From Rachycentron canadum (lineage: Eukaryota > Chordata > Actinopteri > Carangiformes > Rachycentridae), in the NCBI GenBank assembly GCA_038496675.1, contig CM076661.1, forward strand, positions 15,653,218-15,717,217: a DNA stretch of 64,000 nucleotides, given 5' to 3'. Below the pieces are notes generated by a model that was given only the letters and a program-made list of their open reading frames with translations, did no database searches and was not told the origin of the DNA. A program made the position numbers and the translations under genes. Positions 1-13,630 of this stretch are shown here, one piece after another. Position 1 is the first letter of the stretch; each line of letters begins with the position of its first letter.

Positions 1-37
<37 letters not shown>
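1..37. repeat. (AT)n microsatellite at window edge
   Basis: Uninterrupted alternating A and T from the first base to about position 37. The repeat is cut by the window boundary, so its full length is unknown. It lies inside the inferred first intron of the minus-strand CNK gene. Confidence 0.9.
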
Positions 38-39
<2 letters not shown>

Positions 40-3000
40 AAAGCGCACACTTTATTTGCTGCCTCAACAAGTTACAAGCTTGTGACTCTTTTCCTGATAT
101 ATATTCATTACCCAAATGATTTTCTGAACTAACACCAAACAATCACAAGATTGCAAATATTGTATACCCTAATTTGAACAGCTGACCAAAGAAAAGCACA
201 GAATCTAAAAACAGGTTCAGACCAGCTGTAACCAGCCTTTAAAGGTCCTGAAAACTGAAATGAAAATCCTACATGAACACAAAATTTTTTGCCAAATGCT
301 GTTCTTGCAAGTTTTGGTTGTTTCATAATAAGGATTTCTGCATTTCTGTGTGTGTTTATTTGCCATTTTTGTTTGGGTTTCAGATAGACTCAAATCGAAA
401 AATACCACAACACATACCACCGTCAAACAATCAGAGGGAATTGAAAAATAAATTAGCTTTAAAGGTTGGCTCAAACACTTTATAGCAGCTACAATGATGC
501 AGCTGCTACACAGTAATAACCCACTTCAGACTTCTAACCATGTAGCAGCTGCAGAAGTTTTCCTGTTAACCTGGCGTTTTTCGGTCGTTATTTGATGAAA
601 GCCAGAGCAGGACAAGTTGCTTCATGATTCCTTCATATTGTGTTATCTGCAAACCCTTGTGGTGCATTGATGGTAGAAATTCACATAATATATTATACAT
701 CATATAGAATATACTGCATTGTGAGGCCATAGGACTCCAACTACCTACAGAGGACTTCCTTAAAATCCATTAAAATTCCATTAGGGCATCACAGTTCACT
801 TACAACAACATTTTCAACCTGTGAGAAAATATATGTGAGAGCCCAAGTCATCTCCACTGAATTAAAGGGAAAATCCATCATGACTGGTTAACCATTAGCC
901 GCCACACAAGTCAAGTCCAGTTAGGCTCATTGGATTTTTCTCATTCCTGGGCATGCTAATTCCTAGGCAAGACTTCAGAGAATTTTAATCTTAACCCCTG
1001 ACTGACCAGCAGTCTGTAGGGGAATCCACTTTGAATTGTAAGGCAGGCACTCAGTGCTGGTCTGAACTCACGCTGCCATGAACACAAGCCAAACGCAAAC
1101 ACTAGGCTAGTCACTTAATGCGATTAGATGAAAACAAAAACTTGGATCCAGAAAGGGCAAAGTTTCTCCTTCCTGCTGTGTTAAAAAGGCATTTCCTGTA
1201 GAACTGTGCCACCATCCTCACCAAACAGGAGAAGAAAGGACACAAGCCAAAGTTGTGGTTCAGTTTACAATAAAACATTGCTGAGGTTTACACTGTTTTT
1301 TTTTTTTTTTTTTTTTTTTAAATCTTAGCTCAGTTGTTAACACCACACTGACTAGGTATGGGAACAGTCTGGAAAGGAACTTTTATTCATTCATCCCTAC
1401 ATGCCCTATCCCTCAAGAGTTTAGAAATTCCAGGTCACTTCAGGGTCAAAACTGATCTGCATTTGCTTTAAAATGGAACAATTGCAAGTGTGTTTCTATG
1501 CGTCAGAGAAAGAGACCCACCATTTTAATGGTAGCAGTGATAAAGAAAGGGGGTAAATGTGTGTTACAGAGAAACTACATAACTCTTCTACTGAATCCAG
1601 GGGCCCTCAGAGGAACGTACCACAGCAACTTCTCCCTCCGGACTCAACCATCGACACCTTCTGTGTTGAAGAGGGGTGTCCTTACACTGGGGCTTATAAA
1701 ACATTTATTGGGCCTTGATCAATGGCTGCTGAGGTGTGTGTATGTGTGACTGAAACTATCAATTTTCATTAAGGGCAGGGAGGCAGTAAAGGAGATAGAG
1801 TGTCACGTTATTGTGAATTGAGAAGAGAGGGAGGCATCAGGGAGGACTGTGTGAATGCTTTTCAAAAGCCTGCGCAGGATGAAACGCTTTGGAGGAGTTT
1901 TATGGCCTCTGTGAACCACTTGGCAAATGTCCTCAAACTACAGCAAGTGGGTGTAACTGTGGAGAAGCAGCACAGACACACAGCACCAATGTCAACTGCA
2001 ATCACATGGTCAACAAGCAGGAAAACAGTTATTGCCCCCCCCCCCCCAATATCCTTTGAGTAAACTCAACCCAACCATCAGTATAAATGTTCAGTTCTAT
2101 AATGAAATAATTTCTAAAGAGTATATTTACAGCTGGAGTTTGATTTCACAGTTTCTTGAATGATCATAGGTGGTATTTTCACAAAATTGTTATCAAGCAC
2201 AGATGCTAACTTTGATCATTCTTTTTCATGAGAATTTGCTGCTGATTCTCTTATATTCTTTGGTTATTGAAATGTCTTGAAATCACATCAAAAATATAAT
2301 AAAAAATATCAAAAATCATATCAAAAAATGTAAGACATCACCTTCAGTGAAACTGTGATGGACCATTTGGACTTTACTGATATTTATGGACTAAATAAAT
2401 TCAAGGAAGTGTCCTAGTGTAAGAGAAGAGAAGGAATCTGATAGAAATCTGTCAGTGTTGCTCATCAATAACCAAACAGTACAGGAGGTGATGCCAGTGT
2501 GGCACCTGTTTTTCACTGTGGGGTCTCTCTTACCACCCACTAGCTCCCATTCAGTAAACAGTGAGTATGTGTAGAACAGGTTACTAACCCAACTGTTTCA
2601 GTGTGTGTATGCATAGTTGTGCTCAGAGCCATATTTATAAACAGCTGGGAAAGCAAGAACCCCAGATATTCTGAGTCTGGACGCTACAAGTGGAACTGGA
2701 CCCTGTTGGAGGCCTTCGAGCTCTGCAGCCTACGTAGAGGCTGTGTAAGCACACATTTTTGGCAATGTAAACAACAGAACCCTTTTGCAAATGGTTGGGC
2801 TATTCTCGTCATAATCTCAACATTTTCACATCCGTAAAGAAGCAGAAAAACAGCAGATTGGGTTTAATGTGACCAAGTGCATAACAGTTGTGATGAAAAA
2901 AAAACAATTATAGAACAGCACAAAGGTTTTGATATGACATTTTACATTTATAAGTCCAGCGCTCTATTGAAAAAAATCAGTTTTGAACAACAGTGCCCAC

Positions 3001-3166
3001 AATGAATCTTTTGGTTGCCAGCTTTTCTTTCTCAGGGGTTTGATTACACTAGAAAAAGAGCAAACACCCTTTCACCTTCTACAGAAAGAACGAAACAAGC
3101 TCCGTCCTCTTCACCTCCCCCATCTTTCAACCCCTTACTGTGCTCCATGGGAGCTGCAGCCACCCT

Positions 3167-3170
<4 letters not shown>

Positions 3171-3226
<56 letters not shown>

Positions 3227-3227
3227 N

Positions 3228-3274
<47 letters not shown>
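3171..3274. repeat. (CA)n microsatellite, about 52 units, with one N
   Basis: A pure CA dinucleotide tract of about 104 bases, interrupted only by a single ambiguous base near 3227, which is the only N I noticed in the window. The apparent open frames across it (His-Thr and Cys-Val repeats) are artefacts of the dinucleotide. Confidence 0.97.
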
Positions 3275-3276
<2 letters not shown>

Positions 3277-4597
3277 GACAAACACAAACCAATATCCCCA
3301 CTGGGGTGGCCAATGGGAAAGCTACTGGGTGTAGAATAGCAAAGCCACTGTAACTCTGCTGCCTTTATTTGTCAGCCCGGTCTGTGGACCTGTGGGGAAT
3401 GGACAGGAATTTGACTCATTGTTCTCCACTGAGCAGCTCCATTGTGGGAATTCACAGCGCTTTGGCACAATGGTCTCTGGCTAGACCAGAGAGTGTTGTA
3501 ATTAGAAAGAAAGAAAAAGCTCCTCTCGGCGACCGCTAAGCTATCCTCTAATGCATGACTTCACAGGACAACAACAAAGCCCGTACACACACTGGGCAGG
3601 CCCTTCCAATGGGAACTGGGGATAGGCGTTACACAATGGTGCTCTACATCTCTCCAATCAGCATGTTGTGTTCTCATCTTTTCACAGTATAGAAGCTTGC
3701 AGCTTTCTATAGGACACCACTTGCGCATAAAAAGGCCATAGTTTTTATTATTATTATTATTTTTTTTTACTATTAAGTTTGATGGTTATTTTTGACTCAG
3801 GTGATCTTCTACTGATGCTGCTTTTTCTATTTCTATCACTTTCTGACTGCTTAACAGACCGTGACCCTGTGTAACCCATGTTTTAATCTTATCATTGACA
3901 ACGAAGAGTGTTTTACTTCATATACCCTAATCTGAAACACAGACAACTACAAAATGGCAGTGACATGTCCCCAGTGGGCTCCTTAAGTGAGGAAAAAGCA
4001 GCTGAGGCCAGTCCCTCCACAGGCAGACAAAAGCAGCTCTGTCTCTCACAGGGAGATGGACGATGACTGATGAGAGAAGAGGGGGTCAAAGTTTGCAGGG
4101 CTGTCATGGTTGAAGCACACCAGCAGCTATAAGTGCCAGCCCCCAGGCTCAGCTAGTCCTCACTTATAGCAGCACCCAACCCCTGTCACAAGGCTCAATA
4201 CCTCCTCCGATTTCCAAGTCTGAGCAGTGGACTTGGTTAGTATTGACTGGAGTGAGGTGAAAGGTGATTTCTGGAAGCAATGTAGGTCAGAACAAAAGAG
4301 CACAGGAGGTTATGAGAGGTATTTTGGCTGTTGCATGACATGATACATTACGACTTCTGGTCACAAGCTCATAAGAACATAGAGGAAAAACAAGATGGAG
4401 CAAGAGAGACACAAAAAAGAGATGAAACAGAGCGCTCCAGGCACAATAGTGAGCATCTTAGCAAACTTGTACCAACCAAAAGTTAAGCTAAGGATGTGGT
4501 AAAAAAAGAAACAACAACTGAAACCTTGCTGTCTGGGTCACTGAGTTTGTTCCTGAAACAATGTTACATTTTTTGTTAGGCAAATGAAGACATTGGT

Positions 4598-4676
4598 TAT
4601 AGTCTTATATACATATATATACACATATAAGAATATATAAATACTCTTTTATTTTTATAATATATATAAGACTATA
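4598..4676. repeat. Perfect 14-bp inverted repeat in AT-rich DNA
   Basis: TATAGTCTTATATA at 4598-4611 is the exact reverse complement of 4663-4676. The 51-base spacer is itself very AT-rich. It could extrude as a cruciform or be the remnant of a small inverted-repeat element. I see no target-site duplication. Confidence 0.7.
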
Positions 4677-7600
4677 TATCATACGACTACTTATATATAG
4701 GGATATTCAAGAGCCAGTGTCTGAGTGCTGGGCAGAGGCAAGGGCTGGAGCACTAACCTCTCAGGCCAATATAAACACCCATCACTCTCCAGTCAGTTGG
4801 CCACCCTGCATCTCATTACCACTAGCATAAACACAAGCAACAAAGACCTCAAAAACGCCTCAAACTTCCCTCTCCTCCTTCTCCTCTCAGCCCTGTTCCT
4901 GCATCTCCACCCACCACAATCTTGAGTCTTTCCTGGCCCCAATGTTCATTGTGTTGTTGTGGTTACGCCTGTTGAGAAGTATACAAAGATAGTCACAGTC
5001 ATTGTGTTGAGAAAAGGTGCAATACAACAAAGAGTTACTTTTGCATTTCAGGAATGTGTTGTGTTTTCCAGGTTTAATCAGAGAGAAATAAGGACATTCA
5101 CTCTGTGTGGCCTGAGAGTTTCTATTGGAGATGAGATGACAGCTCTGTTGCGTCAACATCTAAAAACACTCACTTCGCGACAACCTCTAAATCGTTTCCC
5201 TTAAGACAAAGCTATAATTAAGGAGTTTCTGCAAAAAGACAAAGACAGAGGTAACGAGGCAAAAAGCAGAGGGACAAAAGACAGACAGAAAAAGACAAGA
5301 AGGAAAATGACCACTTCTAAGACGTGACATCAAACCTAAACCTGGGTTCAAAGTCACAGCCACAGAGAACCAAACAGGTCACAGAAAAAGAGGGAACTCC
5401 ATTTAGTGGTTTAAAGCCATCACATGTATGGTGTATGATCAGGGTGGCCCTACATGCTGATTACAGACCAATTTACCAGCACCATAATAGCTGCCTATAG
5501 AAACCACAATAAAGATGAACAAGGTTTGGGGGAGGAAATCAGCCACACTCGTTTAGTTTGCCATGGGAATAGTGTGCTAGTAGTCAAGCTAACACTGCAC
5601 TAACACTAAATGTGGGCACAGTTTGTAAAACAGCCAAGCATTGCATCAATTGTGCTATTTTGTTGAATGACAATGCTTTATTTGGCTTTTATGAAACAAG
5701 CCTCTAATTAAACCAAAGATAGCTTCTTATTGCCCATGTGGCTCATATGGCTGAGTGCAGTACTTTCTCCGTTCCTAATGTGGATCCCCCATAAGCATCT
5801 ATGGATAAGAACCTGCTAATTGCCACACATCTCCCAGAGGGTAAATCCCTTCTCAAATCTTGTTAAAAAGCCTAGCTGAAAAAGTAGAGAGAAAGATTCT
5901 ACTGCCAAGCCACGCAGAGGATTTACTCTATCAAAACCGACAGTGGCTTCATCCGTGACCTTGGCACCATGGAGGTCCCTTCCTCAGCCTGAACTGTCCA
6001 CACGCAAATCTGAGCTTGGTGCCTGCATTCTACCCCGGCTAAACCTAGCTGGGCTACTTTGCTGTGGCAGCACAAAAAGCGACTGGTGTCCAGTCTCTCA
6101 GTCATAGTAGCTGCCAACACAGAGCTGGAAAACTAGCTAGGTTGTAAATAAAATTTGGTTTACTATAGTGAGAGGGAAAGTGGGAAGAGGCAGGGGTGGG
6201 GGGTGGTGGTGGGAAATGGAGGTTTGGGGAAGTCAGAGGAGGATGAGGTGGATTGGAGGGGGGGGGGGGTGTGATTACAATCCAATAATTTATTGCTGGC
6301 TTGTGTCTAGGTCGGGGGAGGAGGAGACAAGGGTTGAAAAAGACTGAGAACATCTTTAGTCTGTCCAACGTCTCTGTAGAAGACCAATAAAAACAAAGAC
6401 ACACATACAGTCATTAGCTTTCCTCAAAAATTCTCAATGACTCATTTCTCCAACATAACAAACACTTGGATAAATTATGCAATGTAAAACGCCACTAGGC
6501 AGCCTACATGCTGTGGGCAGCCAGTCCTGTTCTCCCCGTTGAGAGGGCTGTGGGTGGGGGAGGGTGACTCATCTTCGAACTAAAGGTAGCAGTTAGCGAC
6601 AGTGTGTGTCACCCGCAGGCAAAGATGGGGCACCTATGACACAGCCATGCGTTCACGCACCGCACGTTGTGCTGTGCTTACTGTGCCGACTCGCTGGCTT
6701 TGGTGTTAAAAGATGTATCCCTTTGTTTGGTGTTAATGCTCTAAAACTAACAATGGATTCTTCATAAAAACACACACACGTGCATGCTAAGCTCTGTCAC
6801 TATGAAAAAAAAAAACAAAAAAACACACTGCCTCTTTGCAGGTGAGGTTTGTTTGCACTCTTGTCAGCACCTGTGGATGTCCCTCACAGACATGACATAA
6901 ATATAGGTACAGTCATATTCCTATAAATGTGCTGTTGACTCGAACGGGAGCTGCATACAAACAGAGATGAAGGGCAGGTGGGAGGCTTTTGAGTGTCTCC
7001 AGTGATGGTAACAATAGAGAATCAACAGAATCTCCCATGATTGTTTCTTCAGGTCCAGGAGCCACCACTCCCTGTTTAAACAAATTCAAACCCCGCTTTT
7101 TGCTACAGCGTTATTTGTACAACCTATTGAGATCATGGGTACACAACTTGCTGGTGTTTTCAGCCTTGAGTGGAGATTATCTGCGATATAGCATAAGTTT
7201 CAGGCAAAAACGTAGCTAGCAGAGGATTTTGTTGAGAAGTTTCACAACTAATTCCAGTAATACAAAGCACATCAGGGTGGGTCTGTCATGGCTAATCTGT
7301 ATTCTAATATGGTGCCTGTGTGTTAGATACTGTGGAAGAAAATAAGGAAATAAACCACAAATGGTTTTTTTTCTTGAAGGTAGGGGACGTCCACAGGGAC
7401 AGAAAGTAAAAGAGTTCCTCCACACAATGTGTGACTTCATTGCTATGCATTTGTGGAATTTTCTGAGGATGCCATGGGTGATTATCAACTATAACCAAAT
7501 AAAAACAGAGCCTGGTACAGGTGTTTCACCCATGTGCTTTTGTGTGCTGTGGAAAACAAAACATAAATAACCACAAAGACAATATGCAGCTTCCCTTTAA

Positions 7601-10600
7601 TGTCACAGCTGTATCGAGTTTCCTGGTTAAAACCAAAACACTTTTATTTGTCCATCAACTCAGCATATGTGAGGCCATCCCGGTTCTTATGGGTCTGGGG
7701 GCTCATCAGTGCACCAACAGGGGTGTGAAACCCAGACTGGCCCATTACAGCTGTCATGTCTATCAGCACTCTCCTACAGACCTACAAACAATAACAACCT
7801 GCATTCAGTACTGATGTGATTCTATCATGCAAATGTCAACAGAATGGATTGCAAACAGGAAGTCAGTGTTTTTTTTTTTTTTTTTTTCAAAGTTCAACCA
7901 CTAGATTGCAGTTTAAAAGAGTTTGAATAGCTAGGCAGGAATTCAGTCACTCTCTGTGGCAGACTGGGAAAGTACAGACTCGTCCGGACATGTTCTGAAC
8001 AAGCTCTGATCTGGCATCTGTCCAAGTGCCCCGCTAAACCCAAAAGTGGGTAACAGTTCATAAAACTACAGACCACTTCATAATCATAATGACATTGCAC
8101 TCCATTACAGTGTAAGCTGGTGGCAGGATGAAAGAGCTTTGTGTGTATTTGGTCAGCGGGGGGGGGGCAATTCGACTGGGTTCAGCGTTTTAAATCCGTT
8201 AAAAGCAACTGGTGGCCCCAACTGCAACAAAGGACATGTGTGACCTGTTTTGACTGCTCATTCACAGAGCTGCTGGTTTAGTATGGTTAAAAAAAAAAAA
8301 AAAACTGCAGTTCACTGCATTCCTCTCATGTTCTGTGGTTACTTGAGCATAAATGCATTAGCAGTGCTTTGGTAGCAACACCAACATGGCCATACACTTC
8401 CTTTTTTCTTCTCCTCACCAGTTCACCAGCACATTATGTGGCTTGGCAGCAATTTGAGACTTTGATATACTGGAAAATTCCAATCACATGATAGTGAACC
8501 TTCAGGCACAATCATGACTCACAAACACATATAAACCAGTGAGTGTGGGCACACGCACTTGACATCTCTGCACGAGAGGTCAGTCAGCATGTGACCCGTA
8601 TTTGCACTTGCACCCGCTGTGCCACCTCAGGTTGGAGCATTTATTCCCGTGGCTTAAGCATGGCACTTTACAGGCCAATGCTCTTAGGGCAGAGCAGGGC
8701 CAAATAGCTTGCAGGTCCAACTAAGCTGAGATCATCAGGGAGATTTGCAATGCATATTTTAGATTTGAATGAAAAGCAAACTGGTCTAGTCCAGGTTGGC
8801 AAGGATATACACTTGGTCTCCTTCACTGGCACGGTAAGAAGAAATGGTGGATATACACACAAATGCAAACTGATAGTATTTTTGTGATAAAAATCACAAC
8901 CCCAATAAAGTGCCATACAAATGGAGGATCATTACTGTCCAAATACAATATCAAAGCTGAACATATTGTCTTGGGGCTCAACTTCTAACCACTGTGTAAA
9001 TAGTGACTCTTGCTACTACTCTTTGTCTCTTCATAACTAGATTAGAACAGTGGAATTAACTATTGATGATTTCTCTAGTTCCCATATGTTGACGTTACTG
9101 AGGCTATAAGGCTGAGACAGTGGGCCATGTGAGAAACAGGCCACGAAGAGGCCGACAGGAAAAAAAAAAACAAAACAAAACATGGCAATCCCTTTCAGCC
9201 ACCTCTCCCCAGGGGGAATCCTCTTACAGCACTTCCCCTGAACTCTAAAGACCATTTTCTATAGAAAGTAACGTAGTTATCTCCCCATCAATGGAACACA
9301 ATGGGTCAATTTTAAAGGCTGAATGACTGGAAACTGGTAAATGACAAAGAGGGGAGTTTTAACTTTGAGGGAAGCGTTACTTTCATTTGAATAAATGATT
9401 TCTCCTTGTTACTTCCTTGTATACATGAGGTCAAGAGAGGGGGTTGTGCAAATTTCCACTGTTCCTACATCCTATGTTTGGATTAATTGAACACCTGTCC
9501 TCCATGATGCATATACATGCCATCTTTACAGCATAAGGGTTGCTAAAATGGATTAATGATGCTTGTGGAGGCTATCCAAACATAGCTCTCCACTTGTACC
9601 ATAGAGCTGGCACTGAAACAGAGACAATAGATGTCTTAATAAGGGTGAGGTGTCTGCACAGTGTCTGTTTACACTCCAGTTTAGGAAGTCTCCGTTTCAG
9701 CCAGATAAAGATCATTGGCCATCATTGCTCACACCTCGCCATCATCTCTGCAGATAAGGCTGCTGAAGGTACCCATCAGTGCAGTCAGTCAGAATGTGTA
9801 GACTCAGATACAGTGGTGTTATTTTTCCAAGTACCCCCTTGTTCAAAGACAAAATCATATTCAGCACATGTTTGTCACCTCTCTGACAACTCAATTACCT
9901 TTCGGCACCTCGGTGCTACTTGAGGAGCAGGATACACTCTTCGCCCTCACTGCTTCTCTTGCGTTACCAACCACATGACAACAAATAAAACACATCTGGG
10001 ATATCAAGCACATGTTCGACTTGCGCTTATGTCAGAGTTTTGGTTATGGTGAATGTTCACACATCTGCAACTGCTGGCATCTCACTGATAAGCTAATATA
10101 ACCAGGCCTTATATAGACGTGTCCCAAACAGGGCTGGTCTAATCGGGGTGAGAGATAAATCTAGGCCACTAGATCAGCAGGAATTTAATCATGACCTCAT
10201 GCTCCAAATAAATTTCATTGCTAAAATACCTAATCAATTTACAAGATGCATGGCTTCATAATTTGATTAGCTTGTATTTAAGTATAGAAGATGGGAGGAA
10301 ATCCAGCATGTGCTGTATTGCAAAGCACAGGCTTGTAAAAAGAACTGGATGAATGCCATTCAGTCAGACAGTAGCTGTGCAGGTTTGCGTGTCTGGATGC
10401 CTTGTTAAAACTTGGCAGTTGTACTACCAGTAACTACAACATGGATTAGAGGAAAAGACAAAAAGGGTGTTTTGTAAATGAGAAGTTATTCAGCTGAGTT
10501 GGAGCTAAACATTCCCCGATCAGTGCCAGCCCTTCTCAGCTGAAGCATTGCCCATGTGAAGTCAGGACTATATTTGGAAAATGACTTGCAGCATATGACT

Positions 10601-13176
10601 TAAACTTTTGACTTTATGATCATGGGCATGTAGGTCAATTTATTAATGCCACTGATACAGCTCTTTAAAGCCAGCCCAGCCTAAAGCGCTTCACTTGTCA
10701 CAACAAACTGAATATTTTATTAATTTGTTGAAAAAATATTGTGGTTGTGCCATCTATACTGTCATTAGACAAGGCCCGATTTCCCCCACGGCAACCCGCT
10801 CCTCACATGACATATGGCACAGCAATCACATGACACCACAGGTCCAGCTGGAAGATCAGAGCTTGTGGTGAAGGAAGTGCGCTTCAGGGCATCTCCAGTC
10901 ACCATACAAAAAACAACAGTGTTTAAATTGAAAGAACCAAACGTCCTTTCACTGGCAATAAACATCCACCAACCACTGCTTGATCGCCTTGAACAATACA
11001 AGTGATTAACAATTGTCTCAATACACAAAACAAGTCCCTGTGCTCCTGGTGAAATCAACCTGAGGCAAATGAGTGCAAAGGTCTACATACATTGCCTACA
11101 GGGACTTCTTCACACTGCCGTGTTTGCTACTGGTGTGAACAGGTCAACACGAGGCCATGACCCTGCTCTTAACATGAGCATTACCTCAGCTTAATTACAC
11201 AAGTTCGTCCTGAGTCAAACAACATCAGTGGTTGTATGCCATGTTGTGGCTGTGTACTGTACAGTAGTCACAGAGGACAACACAAGGTCTTTTCTTTTCC
11301 ATGGACACAGTTGGCGATCACCCCCACCACCTCCAACCACACACTCTGCTGTTCTTAGACACAAAGAAGTTTAACATGTCTCTGGAGCATCTGACTGGCA
11401 CCTCATAATAAAGAAAACAACCTTGTTAATGACAATCTAGCTTGTTATTGCAATTTTATGTTAAATTGCATAAGCAAAAGACATTAGCCATAAACATCGG
11501 ACCAATCAGTGGTTTACATAATCATGTCAAGAGGCACGGCTGCATTTTGAATGTTGTGAGAGCCTTATTTGTTTGAGGTTGTGGATACTTAAAGGCAGAT
11601 CAAATGGCTTGCAAAGTAATTGTAGTGTAAACCCATATATGCAGCCTGAAACCCATGCCAAGCCTATTCAGCCTTCCTAGTAGGGCTGCTCAATATGCAA
11701 AAATAAAAAAAAAAAACAACAAACAAGCAAATAAATAAATACATGTATACAAAAAAAAAAGATCGCTAATACATATTGTGATTATTTTGGCAGCTATTGT
11801 GATAGCGATATGCAGTAGCGATTTCAGTTGGAATTTGTTATTATACATTTTTAAAATAATGATGATGAACTTTGCCATATTGTGAGTTTGATTACATTTC
11901 AATTAATTGTGCATCACTACTACTTCAAAAACAAGGAGGGGAATTAAACTTTTGTGGAAGATGTTGCAAGGCCGCGTCATCCACTTTGCTGAAGCATGAG
12001 ACAACAATCACAGCAGTTTTTTTTGGCAAGAATGGTTCACTTGAAGTTGACCCTATGTTCAATGCACCAGTCAGTTCACTTCTACCATGTTTGTAGAGGT
12101 CTGCAAATCCAATGGTTACGAGCTGCAGAGACAACTGCTGAGTCAGGCTTTTAGGAGACTGACAGCAATGGGGCCTGTGTAGACAACTAATCCTCCATCC
12201 ATTCGTGCCCCGGCTGGGCTCCTCTCACTGCACACACAGAAACTAACCCCTCCACAATCCCCTTTAGCTCCCAGCTATAGACGAGGGCTGGAGGGCATAT
12301 CTAAATCAGCAGTTACTGTGCTCCAACAGTTAGATGTTCCAAATGATGACAACAGAGTTTGTCTTTAAACACAAATTATGAGATTAAACAAGAGACCCCC
12401 CCTCCGAATGACTTGTGTTGGAATTCAGCTTCGTCCCACCACCGACCATATAAACAGCTCATTAGCTCTTTTGGAGCATATTATAGACACACTTCAGTGT
12501 TTCTGTTTGGAATGATAGCACTGAAACTATTTCCTTTCATACTTCACATACCATTTGGTGTCCCTCACTAGACATACCTATGATGTGACTGCACTCTGGT
12601 TCAAAGAGTCCTGATGCTGTTACCACAGCCAGCCCTCCTGTCAGGTATGGTTTTATGGGCTGTCAGATCCTAATAAGCACTAAAGCAGAGCTCTGACTGT
12701 AAAATGATGGGATGGAATTTAAATGATTTCCTGAGGGGGCAGTGATTTCAAAACTGAGGTCAATGACACAACTAGTACTAACTACACATCAGTATTGGTT
12801 AATTAACACAATGACTAAGTGCACAGAGTCTATTTCCTCATTAAGCCAATTAACCTAGTAGAGTCTGTGGCCAAAAGTGGGATTGGCTTTAGGTATTTCT
12901 GACTGGTATTTCTTTTTTTTTTTTTTTTTTAACAGCATAATGTTCCGCTAATGTTTGTAGACCGAAGAAGAAACACATTAGCAGTATTCAAACACGGTGA
13001 TAAGAAGTCATTGAGAGAGTGAGACGCAGTCGTCCCATTGTTGGGCGCCTCGGTGGAGGTATGTTGTCACACAGGAGCAGTTTCTACGAAACTGGCTGGA
13101 GATAAACGAGGAGCGACTCACGGCTGAGACGCAGGTGTACGAAGAAGGTGCCGATAACGGGCTACTGTTTGTGTCC

Positions 13177-13196
13177 GGGGGGGGGGGGGGGGGGGG
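13177..13196. repeat. Uninterrupted run of 20 G
   Basis: Twenty consecutive G on the plus strand, about 50 bases inside intron 1 of the minus-strand CNK gene. The G run is on the template strand for that gene. Long homopolymers like this are prone to length error in assemblies. Confidence 0.9.
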
Positions 13197-13248
13197 AGAG
13201 TTAAAATTAAAGTTACACACAAACCAAACAGCTCTACGCTCAGCCTAC

Positions 13249-13300
13249 CTTTCATCCAGTCGACAACTTGCTTCGGCGTCCACTTGGTTATCGGCTCCAT
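13249..13300 (-). CDS. cnksr3: Connector enhancer of KSR 3-like, first coding exon (partial gene)
   Basis: CNK proteins are multidomain scaffolds (SAM, CRIC, PDZ, sometimes PH) that act at the membrane in Ras/Raf/MAPK signalling; the CNKSR3 paralogue is linked to aldosterone-responsive control of epithelial sodium channels. The exon encodes MEPITKWTPKQVVDWMK plus the first base of a Gly codon, which is the start of the N-terminal SAM domain. It then meets a good donor (G then GTAGGC) at 13248-13247. The start sits in a textbook context (GCC before ATG, G after). CNKSR2 normally has a few residues ahead of MEPVSKW, while CNKSR3 starts directly at MEPVTKW, so I favour cnksr3. Only 17 codons are visible, so the paralogue call is tentative though the CNK family call is strong. 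All later exons lie left of the window. Confidence 0.8.
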
Positions 13301-13630
13301 GGCGTCTGGAACAATATCAGGGATAAAAATGTGGCTAAATGTGGCGACGAGGTTTTTCAGACTTGAGTGACAAAAAAAAAAGAAAAAAAAGAAAAGAGAA
13401 GACGCTGTCACATTCTTCACGACTGGTCGGAGCCGCTCGTCTGTTTGTGTGCATTCACTACACAACTCTGCGGACGCATGACTGAGGGCTGGACTGAAGT
13501 CCCCACGGCTCCTCACCTCCCGGTCTGGGATCTGCGCTGCCTTCACGTGCTGCTGGGAATACACGGACACGCCACACTTTGGTGCAAAGTAACGTCCCGG
13601 CAAGACCCGAGATATTATGAACATGCTTGT
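13301..13630 (-). promoter_or_regulatory. cnksr3: 5' UTR and likely promoter of cnksr3
   Basis: The 330 bases upstream of the CNK start are richer in CpG than the flanks on both sides, consistent with a vertebrate promoter. A purine/pyrimidine tract (plus-strand A-rich, 13371-13400) interrupts it. No convincing TATA box is visible. The frame stays open upstream of the start to an ATG at 13624, but it crosses a poly-Phe tract that is not protein-like, so I treat this as untranslated leader and promoter. The transcription start is not determinable. Confidence 0.5.

Larger units (their letters stand above)
1..13248 (-). other. cnksr3: Inferred intron 1 of cnksr3 (noncoding)
   Basis: The donor at 13247-13248 (minus strand) opens an intron that runs off the left edge, because no second SAM-domain exon (family pattern DDCLQQY, then GHQELVLEAV) was found on the minus strand here. 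The stretch holds microsatellites and homopolymers: (CA)n at 3171-3274, poly-T at 1293-1319, 7868-7888 and 12911-12930, poly-C at 2035-2047, a G run near 6258-6269 and poly-A near 8287-8304. It also holds an AT-rich inverted repeat at 4598-4676. Open frames are short and resemble no family I know. At least 13.2 kb is unusually long for a compact fish genome but plausible for a first intron. That the whole stretch is intron is inference from strand and missing exons. Confidence 0.65.

Noticed and set aside
2983..3339. Open frames on both strands across the CA repeat
   Set aside because: His-Thr and Cys-Val repeats are simple translation of a dinucleotide microsatellite.
6102..6404. Proline-rich minus-strand open frame
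   Set aside because: Arises from a purine-rich plus-strand tract with a poly-G run; no homology or splice support.
9540..9923. 127-codon open frame in the CNK intron
   Set aside because: No recognisable motifs, no splice context and amino-acid usage typical of random sequence.
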